A stretch of DNA of 5,533 nt. It comes from DAOUGC01 sp034429695 (lineage in GTDB: Bacteria; Chloroflexota; Anaerolineae; Anaerolineales; Anaerolineaceae). The position numbers and the translations under genes are program-made. The stretch's first letter is position 1; every line of letters starts with the position of its first letter. Below the pieces are notes generated by a model that saw nothing but the letters and a program-made list of their open reading frames with translations, was not told where the DNA came from and did not search any database. The DNA is taken from the NCBI GenBank assembly GCA_034429695.1, contig DAOUGC010000038.1:1-5533 (forward strand), in the 5' to 3' direction. This document shows positions 1 through 4,759 of the stretch, in pieces.

Positions 1-321
1 GAGGTTGAGAAAGTCGGTTGTGTTACCTGTAATCGTAACTGTCGATCTGTTTGCATAAAATAGGTTTAACCCCGCAATTTTCGTTTCGTTGCGACATGTC
101 AATCGCGTAATTGTAAACTGGAAAACTCCGAATTCAAGGGTCTTTCAGAATTGTTAATGGAGTTCTAAGACTGGTTGATTGGGTGTGCCAATCTTATCTT
201 CCTGACCGGGCAGATCAAAAACATACCGACCAGTCGGTTTTTATTATATCACAGATTGGCTGAGTGCGAGGGGAGAGTTTTGGAGATCCAACCCACAATT
301 TTGTTGGGAGGATTGACAACG
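1..321. other. Gene-free AT-richer intergenic stretch at left edge
   Basis: No reading frame here has a credible start, SD and family resemblance. On the minus strand one frame is open from about 144 down to the left edge, but its only start is a TTG at 100-102 and its translation resembles nothing I know. Visible signals are a minus-strand TTGACA (plus-strand 97-102) without a good -10, an 8-bp palindrome GACATGTC at 93-100, and the operator-like palindrome listed separately. The base composition is clearly richer in A/T than the genes to the right. I read it as regulatory or non-coding DNA belonging partly to a neighbour outside the window. Confidence 0.5.
225..248 (-). promoter_or_regulatory. 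Palindromic TetR-like operator with leftward TATAAT box
   Basis: ACCGACCAGTCGGT at 225-238 is an inverted repeat (ACCGA/TCGGT around CCAG). On the minus strand a perfect TATAAT (243-248) lies just upstream, so the palindrome would cover the start of a leftward transcript. No good -35 is visible for that box. The palindrome resembles operators of TetR-family repressors in general form; this is inference, as no regulator gene is in the window. The alternative is a weak rightward intrinsic terminator, since TTTTT follows the palindrome at 238-242, but its stem is only 5 bp and no gene ends upstream. Confidence 0.35.
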
Positions 322-392
322 GATTTCACGGATTACGAATGGCACGAAAAGAACGCAAGGCGCTTTTTGGAAACATGGCCCCGTCTTTGTAG

Positions 393-419
393 GGCGGCTT
401 GGTGCTTTTCCAAGCCGCC
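393..419. repeat. Perfect 10-bp-stem hairpin, copy 1
   Basis: GGCGGCTTGG (393-402) and CCAAGCCGCC (410-419) pair perfectly around a TGCTTTT loop. It lies in the first unit of the repeat field and is identical to the hairpin 148 bp downstream. No T-tract follows, so it is not an intrinsic terminator. It looks like a small palindromic repeat of REP type; whether it is mobile is inference. Confidence 0.75.
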
Positions 420-540
420 GATGCGTTTACGAATGGCACGAACGAGAAAAAGCGGAAAAGCAAACACGAAATGCACGAAAAATCGAATGACACGAATGGA
501 ACACAAGGGGCTTTTTGGAAGCATGACCCCGTATTTGTAG

Positions 541-567
541 GGCGGCTTGGTGCTTTTCCAAGCCGCC
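541..567. repeat. Perfect 10-bp-stem hairpin, copy 2
   Basis: This is base-for-base identical to the hairpin at 393-419, stem and loop, although the DNA around the two differs at several positions. The third unit of the field lacks it: there TTTGTAG runs directly into ATTCGTATACGAAT (739-752), a perfect 14-bp palindrome. Confidence 0.75.
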
Positions 568-805
568 GATGCGTATACGAATGGCATGAACAAGAAAAAT
601 TCGTGAACTTCGTCGCTTCGTGTAATTCGTGTTAAGTTCTTCCAGGTGCGGAAAAACAAACACGAAATGCACGAAATATCGAATGACACGAACAGAACAC
701 GAGGCGCTTTTTGGAAGCATGGCCCCGTCTCTTTGTAGATTCGTATACGAATGGCATGAACAAGAAAAATTCGTGTTTTCTGCCAAAGGACGGGCGCAAA
801 ACCAC

Positions 806-1723
806 CTATTCCAGCACCTCAGCATCCGGCGGCAGGTTGTACACCCGCTGATAATACCCCAACGCGCGGCGTTCCAGGTCATCGGGGTAGGCGTACCCCA
901 GCGCCGCGCCCACCTCGCGCGCCAGTCGGCTGAAAAACGCGACCTGACGCATCAACGTCTCCCAGCCGCCCTCCCAACCGCAGGCGCACGTCACCTGCAT
1001 GACCTCATCCAGCAGCTCCTGCGGCAACTGACGGTGCAGTCCGCGCCCCAGCACCCCAACGCGCGCATCCCAGGCGTGGTCAATCTCCATGCGCCAGGTG
1101 AGCATGGGCAGCAGGTTGTCACGGAACATGGCTTTTTGCAGGAAATACTGGAACGGGATCCACTCGCGCCGCCACCAGTTTTTGACCGCGTAGGTTCCCT
1201 CGTGGAAAAACTCCTGCACCACGCGCAAGTATTCGCGCTCATCCGGCGGGGTGGGAATGTAAGCGCGGAAATCGGGGGCGGGCATGCCCGCCAGCAGATC
1301 GTCCCTGTCCAGCAGCACACAGTAACCGATCTGCCAGTCAGGGTTCAGCTCACCGGACTCGAGGGTGAGGCGCACAAACTCGCGCAGCGAATCCACCTGC
1401 ACGATGGAATAGTCGATCTTCATGTCATCGTACTGGGTGATGAAACCGGTGGACGGATGCCCGAACCAATCGGAGGGCGGGTCGGCATAGTAAACCAGCA
1501 CCGGGGCGTAGTCGTTCAGCCAGCTTCGATCCTCCAGCCAGGGGCGCACATCGCGCACGGCAATGATCACGTCGTAATCGGAGAGGGCATCGGTGCGGTG
1601 ATCGGGGTTGGCGCGGGTGCTGGTGAGGATCATGGCGCGCACATCGGCGTGCGCCCCGCCCCACTCCACCAGCCATTCCAGCATTTGCTGCTCGCGCTGC
1701 TGCGCGGTGATTTTGCTGCTCAT
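806..1723 (-). CDS. ANT(6)-like aminoglycoside adenylyltransferase homologue
   Basis: The 305-residue product matches the streptomycin adenylyltransferase family (Pfam Adenyl_transf; AadK/AadE type, usually about 285-300 aa), whose characterised members transfer AMP from ATP to streptomycin in the cytoplasm. The nucleotidyltransferase core is visible: LTSTRAN at residues 33-39, SDYD at 48-51 with two metal-binding aspartates, and KID at 102-104 giving the third. The helical C-terminal half is family-like, with EFFHEGTYAVKNW, LPMLTWRMEIDHAW and ALGYAYPDD. In AadK the first motif is GSR; here the Gly-Ser pair is Ser35-Thr36, so activity and substrate are uncertain. The ATG at 1723 is chosen because GGAGG lies 5 nt upstream; the frame stays open further upstream without family sequence. 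The gene stands alone, 231 bp downstream of the SMR gene. Confidence 0.85.
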   Translation of the reverse strand: MSSKITAQQREQQMLEWLVEWGGAHADVRAMILTSTRANPDHRTDALSDYDVIIAVRDVRPWLEDRSWLNDYAPVLVYYADPPSDWFGHPSTGFITQYDDMKIDYSIVQVDSLREFVRLTLESGELNPDWQIGYCVLLDRDDLLAGMPAPDFRAYIPTPPDEREYLRVVQEFFHEGTYAVKNWWRREWIPFQYFLQKAMFRDNLLPMLTWRMEIDHAWDARVGVLGRGLHRQLPQELLDEVMQVTCACGWEGGWETLMRQVAFFSRLAREVGAALGYAYPDDLERRALGYYQRVYNLPPDAEVLE

Positions 1724-1728
1724 GTTCG

Positions 1729-1733
1729 CCTCC
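1729..1733 (-). promoter_or_regulatory. Shine-Dalgarno site of the ANT(6)-like gene
   Basis: GGAGG on the minus strand lies 5 nt before the ATG at 1721-1723. It decides this start over the in-frame upstream ATG at 1865-1867, which would add 48 residues coded partly by intergenic hairpin repeats. Confidence 0.8.
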
Positions 1734-1752
1734 GGGTGATTGGGATGGGTTA

Positions 1753-1758
1753 ATTGTA
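1753..1758 (-). promoter_or_regulatory. Possible -10 box (TACAAT) of the ANT(6)-like gene
   Basis: The minus strand reads TACAAT, matching TATAAT at five of six positions, about 30 nt upstream of the start codon. The hexamer at 17-bp spacing (CTGGAG) is a poor -35, so the promoter is only a candidate. Confidence 0.25.
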
Positions 1759-1826
1759 TGTCACGCTGGATATTTCTCCAGTCATTTTTCGCAAAGAACG
1801 CGAATGGAGGAGGAGAGAGCCTTTCT

Positions 1827-1877
1827 CCCTCTCTACATGGCGAAGTGAGCGCAGCGAACACAGCCATGTGGGGAGGG
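1827..1877. repeat. Long intergenic hairpin, 15-bp stem
   Basis: The arms at 1827-1841 (CCCTCTCTACATGGC) and 1863-1877 (GCCATGTGGGGAGGG) pair over 15 bp. In plus-strand RNA two positions are G-U wobbles; in minus-strand RNA they would be A-C mismatches. The 21-nt loop contains GTG (1845-1847) and CAC (1859-1861), which can extend the fold. No T-tract follows on either side, so a simple terminator is unlikely. It looks like a dispersed palindromic element between the SMR and ANT(6)-like genes. Confidence 0.55.
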
Positions 1878-1881
1878 TGGT

Positions 1882-1933
1882 GAATTGCCTGTTGTTCGGC
1901 AATTCGCCGGGAGGGGCAAAAAACACCCCCTCC
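1882..1933. repeat. Two further short hairpins, downstream of the SMR gene
   Basis: GAATTGCC (1882-1889) pairs with GGCAATTC (1898-1905) around an 8-nt loop. GGAGGGG (1910-1916) pairs with CCCCTCC (1927-1933) around a loop that carries a run of A (T on the minus strand). The second could slow transcription leaving the leftward SMR gene, but the T run is in the loop rather than after the stem, so it is not a standard intrinsic terminator. Confidence 0.45.
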
Positions 1934-1954
1934 GCCGTGGCGAAGAGCAGGATC

Positions 1955-2290
1955 TTAATTCGGGCTGGTCAGGCGCAGCCCGATGATGCCTGCCACCAGC
2001 AGCACCAGCGACACCAGCTTGAACACATCCCGTGGTTCGCCCAGAAACAACATACCCACAATGGCAGTGCCAGCCGCGCCGATCCCCGTCCAGACCGCAT
2101 AAGCAGTCCCCACCGGCAGTGTCTTGACCGCCTGCGCCAGCAGGAACATGGACAGTGCCAGGCTGATCACAAACCCGATTGTGGGCAGCGGGCGGCTAAA
2201 ACCATGCGACTGCTTCAACAGCAGCGCCCATGCCATCTCAAGCAGCCCGGCGATAAAAAGAAACACCCATGCCATTTGATTGGATCCCAT
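1955..2290 (-). CDS. gdx: SMR family guanidinium exporter-like protein (Gdx/SugE type)
   Basis: This small membrane protein has four hydrophobic segments and closely resembles SugE/Gdx, which exports guanidinium in exchange for protons as a dual-topology dimer; SMR relatives such as EmrE export quaternary ammonium drugs. Numbered from the internal MAW, it shows the proton- and substrate-binding Glu13 (AGLLE), Trp16, the HGFSR loop motif at 24-28, Ser42, and PVGTAYAVWTGIG with Tyr59 and Trp62. This set is typical of the Gdx subtype rather than EmrE. The start is uncertain: ATG 2288-2290 (111 aa) has GGAGG 12 nt upstream; ATG 2273-2275 (106 aa) aligns best with the E. coli protein but has a poor SD; ATG 2300-2302 touches the SD and is unlikely. 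It is divergent from the GNAT gene. Confidence 0.88.
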   Translation of the reverse strand: MGSNQMAWVFLFIAGLLEMAWALLLKQSHGFSRPLPTIGFVISLALSMFLLAQAVKTLPVGTAYAVWTGIGAAGTAIVGMLFLGEPRDVFKLVSLVLLVAGIIGLRLTSPN

Positions 2291-2302
2291 TGAAGCGAAC
2301 AT

Positions 2303-2307
2303 CCTCC
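2303..2307 (-). promoter_or_regulatory. Shine-Dalgarno site of the SMR gene
   Basis: The minus strand reads GAGGAGG and runs straight into ATG at 2300-2302. Zero spacing rules out that ATG; the next in-frame ATG (2288-2290) is 12 nt away, long but workable. Confidence 0.55.
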
Positions 2308-2407
2308 TCGCAATTATTTCCCCATTGGCGTGGCGCGGGCAGGTCGGGCGAATCCCCGGCGGTGCGCCGCATCCACATGCGGAAGTGTATCATGCCACGG
2401 GCGGTGG

Positions 2408-2436
2408 TTGTTTCTCCGGCTGCACACCGGTACAAT
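2408..2436 (+). promoter_or_regulatory. Candidate promoter of the GNAT gene
   Basis: TTGTTT (2408-2413) and TACAAT (2431-2436) are separated by 17 bp. The -10 matches consensus at five positions, the -35 at three. Transcription would begin near 2443, giving a leader of about 24 nt that carries the GGAG at 2457-2460. The same intergenic region must also hold the leftward SMR promoter, which I could not identify. A small hairpin CCGCAT/ATGCGG (2367-2382) lies between them. Confidence 0.45.
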
Positions 2437-2466
2437 GAATACATCCCACCCCACACGGAGCCAGAC

Positions 2467-3006
2467 ATGCCCCCCACCCTGACCACACCCCGCATCCTGC
2501 TGCGTCCGTTCAGCATGGACGATGTTGACGAAGCCTACGAAGTACTCGAAGGTCACCCGGATGTCTGGGGGATTGACCCCGGCTACCAGCGCACGCGAGA
2601 GCAGCGCGCGCGGCGCATCCAGCTCTACACGCTCACCAACGACGAGGGAGGGCTGGGCAACCTGGCCTGCATCCACCGCGAGAGCGGCAAACTGATGGGC
2701 TATGCCGGGTTGCAGTATTACCTGCTGCCTGGTCACCCGTACAACACCCCCGAGGTGGAACTGTTCTACAAGCTGGGGCGCGACTGGTGGGGTCAGGGTT
2801 ACGCCACAGAAGCCTGTACCGTGATGATCGACTTCGCCTTCAACACCCTGCACCTCGGACGCATCACCAATACGGTGATGGCGGAAAACAGCCAGTCGAT
2901 CAGCCTGATGCAGCGCCTGGGGTTTGATATCCAACCTGCCCCGCCCACCTGGGAAGGCTGGTTGCTGGGTGTGCTGGACAACCCCGGGCAGGCGTCAAAG
3001 GGATAA
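2467..3006 (+). CDS. GNAT family N-acetyltransferase (RimJ/RimL-like)
   Basis: The 179-residue product is a typical Acetyltransf_3 protein, using acetyl-CoA to acetylate an amine; the substrate cannot be told. The N-terminus LTTPRILLRPFSMDD (5-19) is the standard family opening. Motif A, the acetyl-CoA pyrophosphate loop, is RDWWGQGYATEA at 105-116. Motif B follows as AENSQSISLMQRLGF (139-153). Family members modify ribosomal protein N-termini, small amines or, in AAC(6')-type branches, drugs. The ATG at 2467 is chosen because GGAG lies 6 nt upstream and it matches the family start; the open frame reaching back to 2269 overlaps the SMR gene and is not family-like. The gap to rarD is 87 bp, so co-transcription is possible. 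Confidence 0.9.
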   Translation: MPPTLTTPRILLRPFSMDDVDEAYEVLEGHPDVWGIDPGYQRTREQRARRIQLYTLTNDEGGLGNLACIHRESGKLMGYAGLQYYLLPGHPYNTPEVELFYKLGRDWWGQGYATEACTVMIDFAFNTLHLGRITNTVMAENSQSISLMQRLGFDIQPAPPTWEGWLLGVLDNPGQASKG

Positions 3007-3093
3007 AAGATACCGCCTTAACTGTGCGGCACGCTGCACTGAAAGGGAGTAAAATAGCCCACATTGTTGATTTCAGCACCACGGACAAACAGC

Positions 3094-3954
3094 ATGAAAA
3101 AGGGCGTCATCTACGCCTTCGCGGCGTACGGTTTGTGGGGTCTGTTCCCCATCTACTTTAAGTTAATCAAAGCCGCGCCAGCGGATCAGATCCTGTGCCA
3201 CCGCATCGTGTGGTCGGTGGTGTTTCTGGCAATCGTGCTCTCCTTTGCACGCGAGTGGGGCAACCTGCGCCGCCTGGTGACCGGGCGCATCCTGCTGGTG
3301 TACGCCGGGGCGGCTGCGCTGCTGGCGATCAACTGGTACACCTACATCTGGGCGGTCAACTCCAACTTTGTGATCGAAGCATCGCTTGGCTATTTCATCA
3401 ACCCGCTGGTGAACGTGCTGCTGGGGGTGATCTTCCTTAAAGAAAAGCTCAAAAAATATCAGTGGATCGCCATCGGCATTGCCGCTGTGGGGGTGGGCTA
3501 CCTGGCGATCGCGCTGCGCGCGCTGCCGTGGATCCCGCTGACGCTGGCGCTGTCCTTCGGGCTGTACGGGCTTTCGAAGAAGACCGCGCCGCTCAACGCG
3601 CTGCACGGACTGTCACTGGAAACCGGCGCGCTGTTCATCCCGGCGCTGGCGTATTTGCTTTTCGTTGAAACACAGGGAAGCGGTGCGTTTGGTCACGTCT
3701 CGTGGGGGGTCACACTACTGCTCTCGCTGGCCGGCGTGGTCACGGCGGTGCCGCTGCTGCTGTTCGCCGGGGCTGCGCACCGCATCCCGCTCTCGACCAT
3801 GGGCTTCATCCAGTACATCACCCCCACCCTGCAGTTTCTGGCAGGCCTGCTGCTTTTCCGCGAAGATTTCTCCCAGCACCGCCTGATCGGTTTCAGCATC
3901 ATCTGGCTGGCGCTGGCGTGGTATGTGGTTAATACGGTGATCAGAGGGAAGTAG
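3094..3954 (+). CDS. rarD: EamA family transporter RarD
   Basis: The 286-residue membrane protein aligns along its whole length with E. coli RarD (296 aa), a member of the drug/metabolite transporter superfamily with about ten transmembrane helices in two EamA repeats. Telling stretches are AAYGLWGLFPIYFKLI (10-25), the PAD at 29-31, NWYTYIWAVN (80-89), EASLGYFINPLVN (95-107), LSFGLYGLSKK (153-163) and PLSTMGFIQYITPTLQF (232-248). RarD is annotated as a chloramphenicol-sensitivity protein, but its natural substrate is unknown. ATG 3094 follows a weak GGA 8 nt upstream and matches the family start; a TTG at 3064 would add ten residues without likeness. A TAAAAT at 3050-3055 could be a -10 box but lacks a good -35. 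The last codons, GGG AAG TAG, already belong to the heptamer-repeat junction, so the C-terminus may have been shaped by that repeat. Confidence 0.93.
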   Translation: MKKGVIYAFAAYGLWGLFPIYFKLIKAAPADQILCHRIVWSVVFLAIVLSFAREWGNLRRLVTGRILLVYAGAAALLAINWYTYIWAVNSNFVIEASLGYFINPLVNVLLGVIFLKEKLKKYQWIAIGIAAVGVGYLAIALRALPWIPLTLALSFGLYGLSKKTAPLNALHGLSLETGALFIPALAYLLFVETQGSGAFGHVSWGVTLLLSLAGVVTAVPLLLFAGAAHRIPLSTMGFIQYITPTLQFLAGLLLFREDFSQHRLIGFSIIWLALAWYVVNTVIRGK

Positions 3955-3990
3955 GTGGTAAGAAGTAGGAAGTAGGTAGTAGGTGGTAGG
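3949..3990 (+). repeat. Heptamer array NNGTAGG x6 (left end of element)
   Basis: Six tandem 7-bp units run without gap: AAGTAGG, TGGTAAG, AAGTAGG, AAGTAGG, TAGTAGG, TGGTAGG. The rarD stop codon (3952-3954) is the TAG of the first unit. The array joins ACGAAAAAAGCTGCCGG at 3991, exactly as the array at 5239-5294 does. Its inverted counterpart is at 4718-4759. Confidence 0.9.
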
Positions 3991-4290
3991 ACGAAAAAAG
4001 CTGCCGGTAGAGTGTGTCGCCAGCTCTGCTGGCGCGGTGTTCTTCCGACCCACCGCTTTTCACGAGATTGCCAGATATACGCCAGTTCGTTGACGTTTCC
4101 CCGGATCGATTCGGGCGGACCGGGTCCGCCCGTACTTCCATCCTTTGTCGGGGCATAAGGCGTGCGCCGAAAATTGTTATCCACCGGGACGGGCTATGAT
4201 CACATCGGGATGATTGACCCCGATTCCCCCCGCCCGTCCCCTACAAATCTCCTGATTCCCGATCTTTTTCCCGGGGCACGGCGTACGCCA
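3991..4290 (+). repeat. Hairpin-rich ~290-bp repeat unit, copy A
   Basis: The unit shows, in order: hairpin CGCCAGC/GCTGGCG with TCT loop (4018-4034); hairpin CGGGCGGAC/GTCCGCCCG with CGG loop (4112-4132); an imperfect palindrome ending GTGCGCCG (4149-4169); the inverted pair GGGACGGGC (4186-4194) and GCCCGTCCC (4232-4240); and a second, degenerate form of the palindrome (4271-4290). No credible coding sequence is present. The next copy starts directly after it with a 290-bp offset. The opposite strand of the flanking heptamers is free of stops, which produces long false reading frames here. Confidence 0.85.
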
Positions 4291-4580
4291 AAGCCGGTAG
4301 GGTGTGTCGCCAGCTCTGCTGGCGCGGCGTTCTTCCGACTCACCGCTTTTCACAAGATTGCCAGATATACGCCAGTTCGTTGATGGTTCCCCGGTTCAAT
4401 TCGGGCGGACGCGGTCCGCCCGTACTTCCATCCAATGTCGCGGCGCACGGCGCGCGCCGAAATGGTCATCCCATCGGGACGGGCTATGATCACACGGGGA
4501 TGATTAACTCGAATCCTCCCGCCCATCCCCTACGAAAACCTGATTCCTGATCTTTGTCGCGGCGCATGATGTGCGCCGAA
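4291..4580 (+). repeat. Hairpin-rich ~290-bp repeat unit, copy B
   Basis: It repeats copy A in the same order, with substitutions. The CGCCAGC/GCTGGCG hairpin (4308-4324) is unchanged. The CGGGCGGAC/GTCCGCCCG hairpin (4402-4422) keeps its stem, but the loop is GCG instead of CGG. The palindrome is a better inverted repeat here (CGGCGCACGGCGCGCGCCG, 4441-4459), and the unit ends with another copy (4560-4578; CGGCGCA/TGCGCCG stem around TGATG). The GCCCGTCCC arm has become GCCCATCCC (4521-4529), which weakens that inverted pair. Confidence 0.85.
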
Positions 4581-4717
4581 ACCCACGACTTTTTTGTCAC
4601 AAATCCCACTTCACGGCGGCGATTTGCCATTCGTTCATTCGTGTCCCCATTCGTTGACGGGTACTCAGGTTTTCCCTGACTTGTGACCCCGGGCGGTCTT
4701 TGTCCGCCTGCGTTCCA
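4581..4717 (+). repeat. Degenerate, truncated third repeat unit
   Basis: This stretch holds no gene. Its register shows it is a decayed third copy: GATTTGCCA and ATTCGTTGAC match the GATTGCCA and GTTCGTTGAC of units A and B, and CGGGCGG...GTCCGCC (4690-4710) sits 288 bp after the equivalent hairpin of unit B, with a TTT loop and a T-T mismatch in the stem. The CGCCAGC hairpin is missing. TTCCA (4713-4717) leads straight into the inverted heptamer array. Confidence 0.65.
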
Positions 4718-4759
4718 CCTACCACCTACTTCCTACCACCTACTTCCTACTTCCTACTT
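4718..4759 (-). repeat. Inverted heptamer array NNGTAGG x6 (right end of element)
   Basis: Read on the minus strand from 4759 downward, six tandem units occur: AAGTAGG, AAGTAGG, AAGTAGG, TGGTAGG, AAGTAGG, TGGTAGG. It has the same number of units as the array at 3949-3990 and lies in opposite orientation, with the shared outer border GAGGGAAGTAGG. The stop codon of the DUF1801 gene (4747-4749) is the TAG of its second unit. Confidence 0.9.

Larger units (their letters stand above)
322..776. repeat. Three-unit dispersed-repeat field (CACGAA-rich)
   Basis: Three related units follow one another at about 335-482, 483-678 and 679-776. Each has CACGAA/GAATG(A/G)CACGAA stretches, then a CTTTTTGGAA(A/G)CATG(A/G)CCCCGT block and a TTTGTAG. 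The shared CTTTTTGG lies at 363, 511 and 707, giving periods of 148 and 196. The second unit is longer because of an insert of about 50 nt (598-650) rich in ATTCGTG, the reverse complement of the CACGAA words. The field begins with an ACGGATTTCACGGATTACGAA stretch, a type of dispersed repeat seen in many environmental bacterial genomes. Reading frames across it are repeat shadows. It ends about 30 bp beyond the stop of the ANT(6)-like gene. Confidence 0.8.

Noticed and set aside
175..882. Several 80-150-residue frames across the left repeat field, on both strands
   Set aside because: They repeat each other in step with the repeat units, have no SD, and are explained by CACGAA repeats lacking stops in some frames.
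629..1753. 374-residue plus-strand frame antisense to the ANT(6)-like gene
   Set aside because: It is the open complement of a GC-rich gene, begins in the repeat field, and its translation shows low-complexity His/Gly/Val-rich sequence without a family pattern.
2359..2370. GGTGCGCCGC as a fragment of a guanidine-III riboswitch near the Gdx gene
   Set aside because: The match is short, lies on the plus strand rather than the strand of the exporter, and the rest of the motif is missing.
2269..2466. Upstream extension of the GNAT frame
   Set aside because: It overlaps the 5' end of the SMR gene and its control region, and family likeness begins only at the ATG at 2467, which has a good SD.
3024..3039. 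GTGCGG/CTGCAC hairpin between the GNAT gene and rarD as a terminator
   Set aside because: The stem is six pairs with one wobble and no T-tract follows, so termination is not supported.
3693..4184. Minus-strand frame of 163 residues with a Pro/Thr/Tyr/Leu-rich stretch, and a similar one at 5222-5497
   Set aside because: The shared stretch is the translation of the CCTACTT heptamers, which have no stops on that strand; the remainder is antisense to rarD or repeat.
4014..4489. Two homologous 61-residue frames, 4014-4199 and 4304-4489, at first sight a conserved small protein pair
   Set aside because: They arise because units A and B are repeats of each other. In unit C a length change near 5365-5385 shifts this frame and brings an early stop, and no SD precedes either start. 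Similarity is explained by DNA-level repetition.
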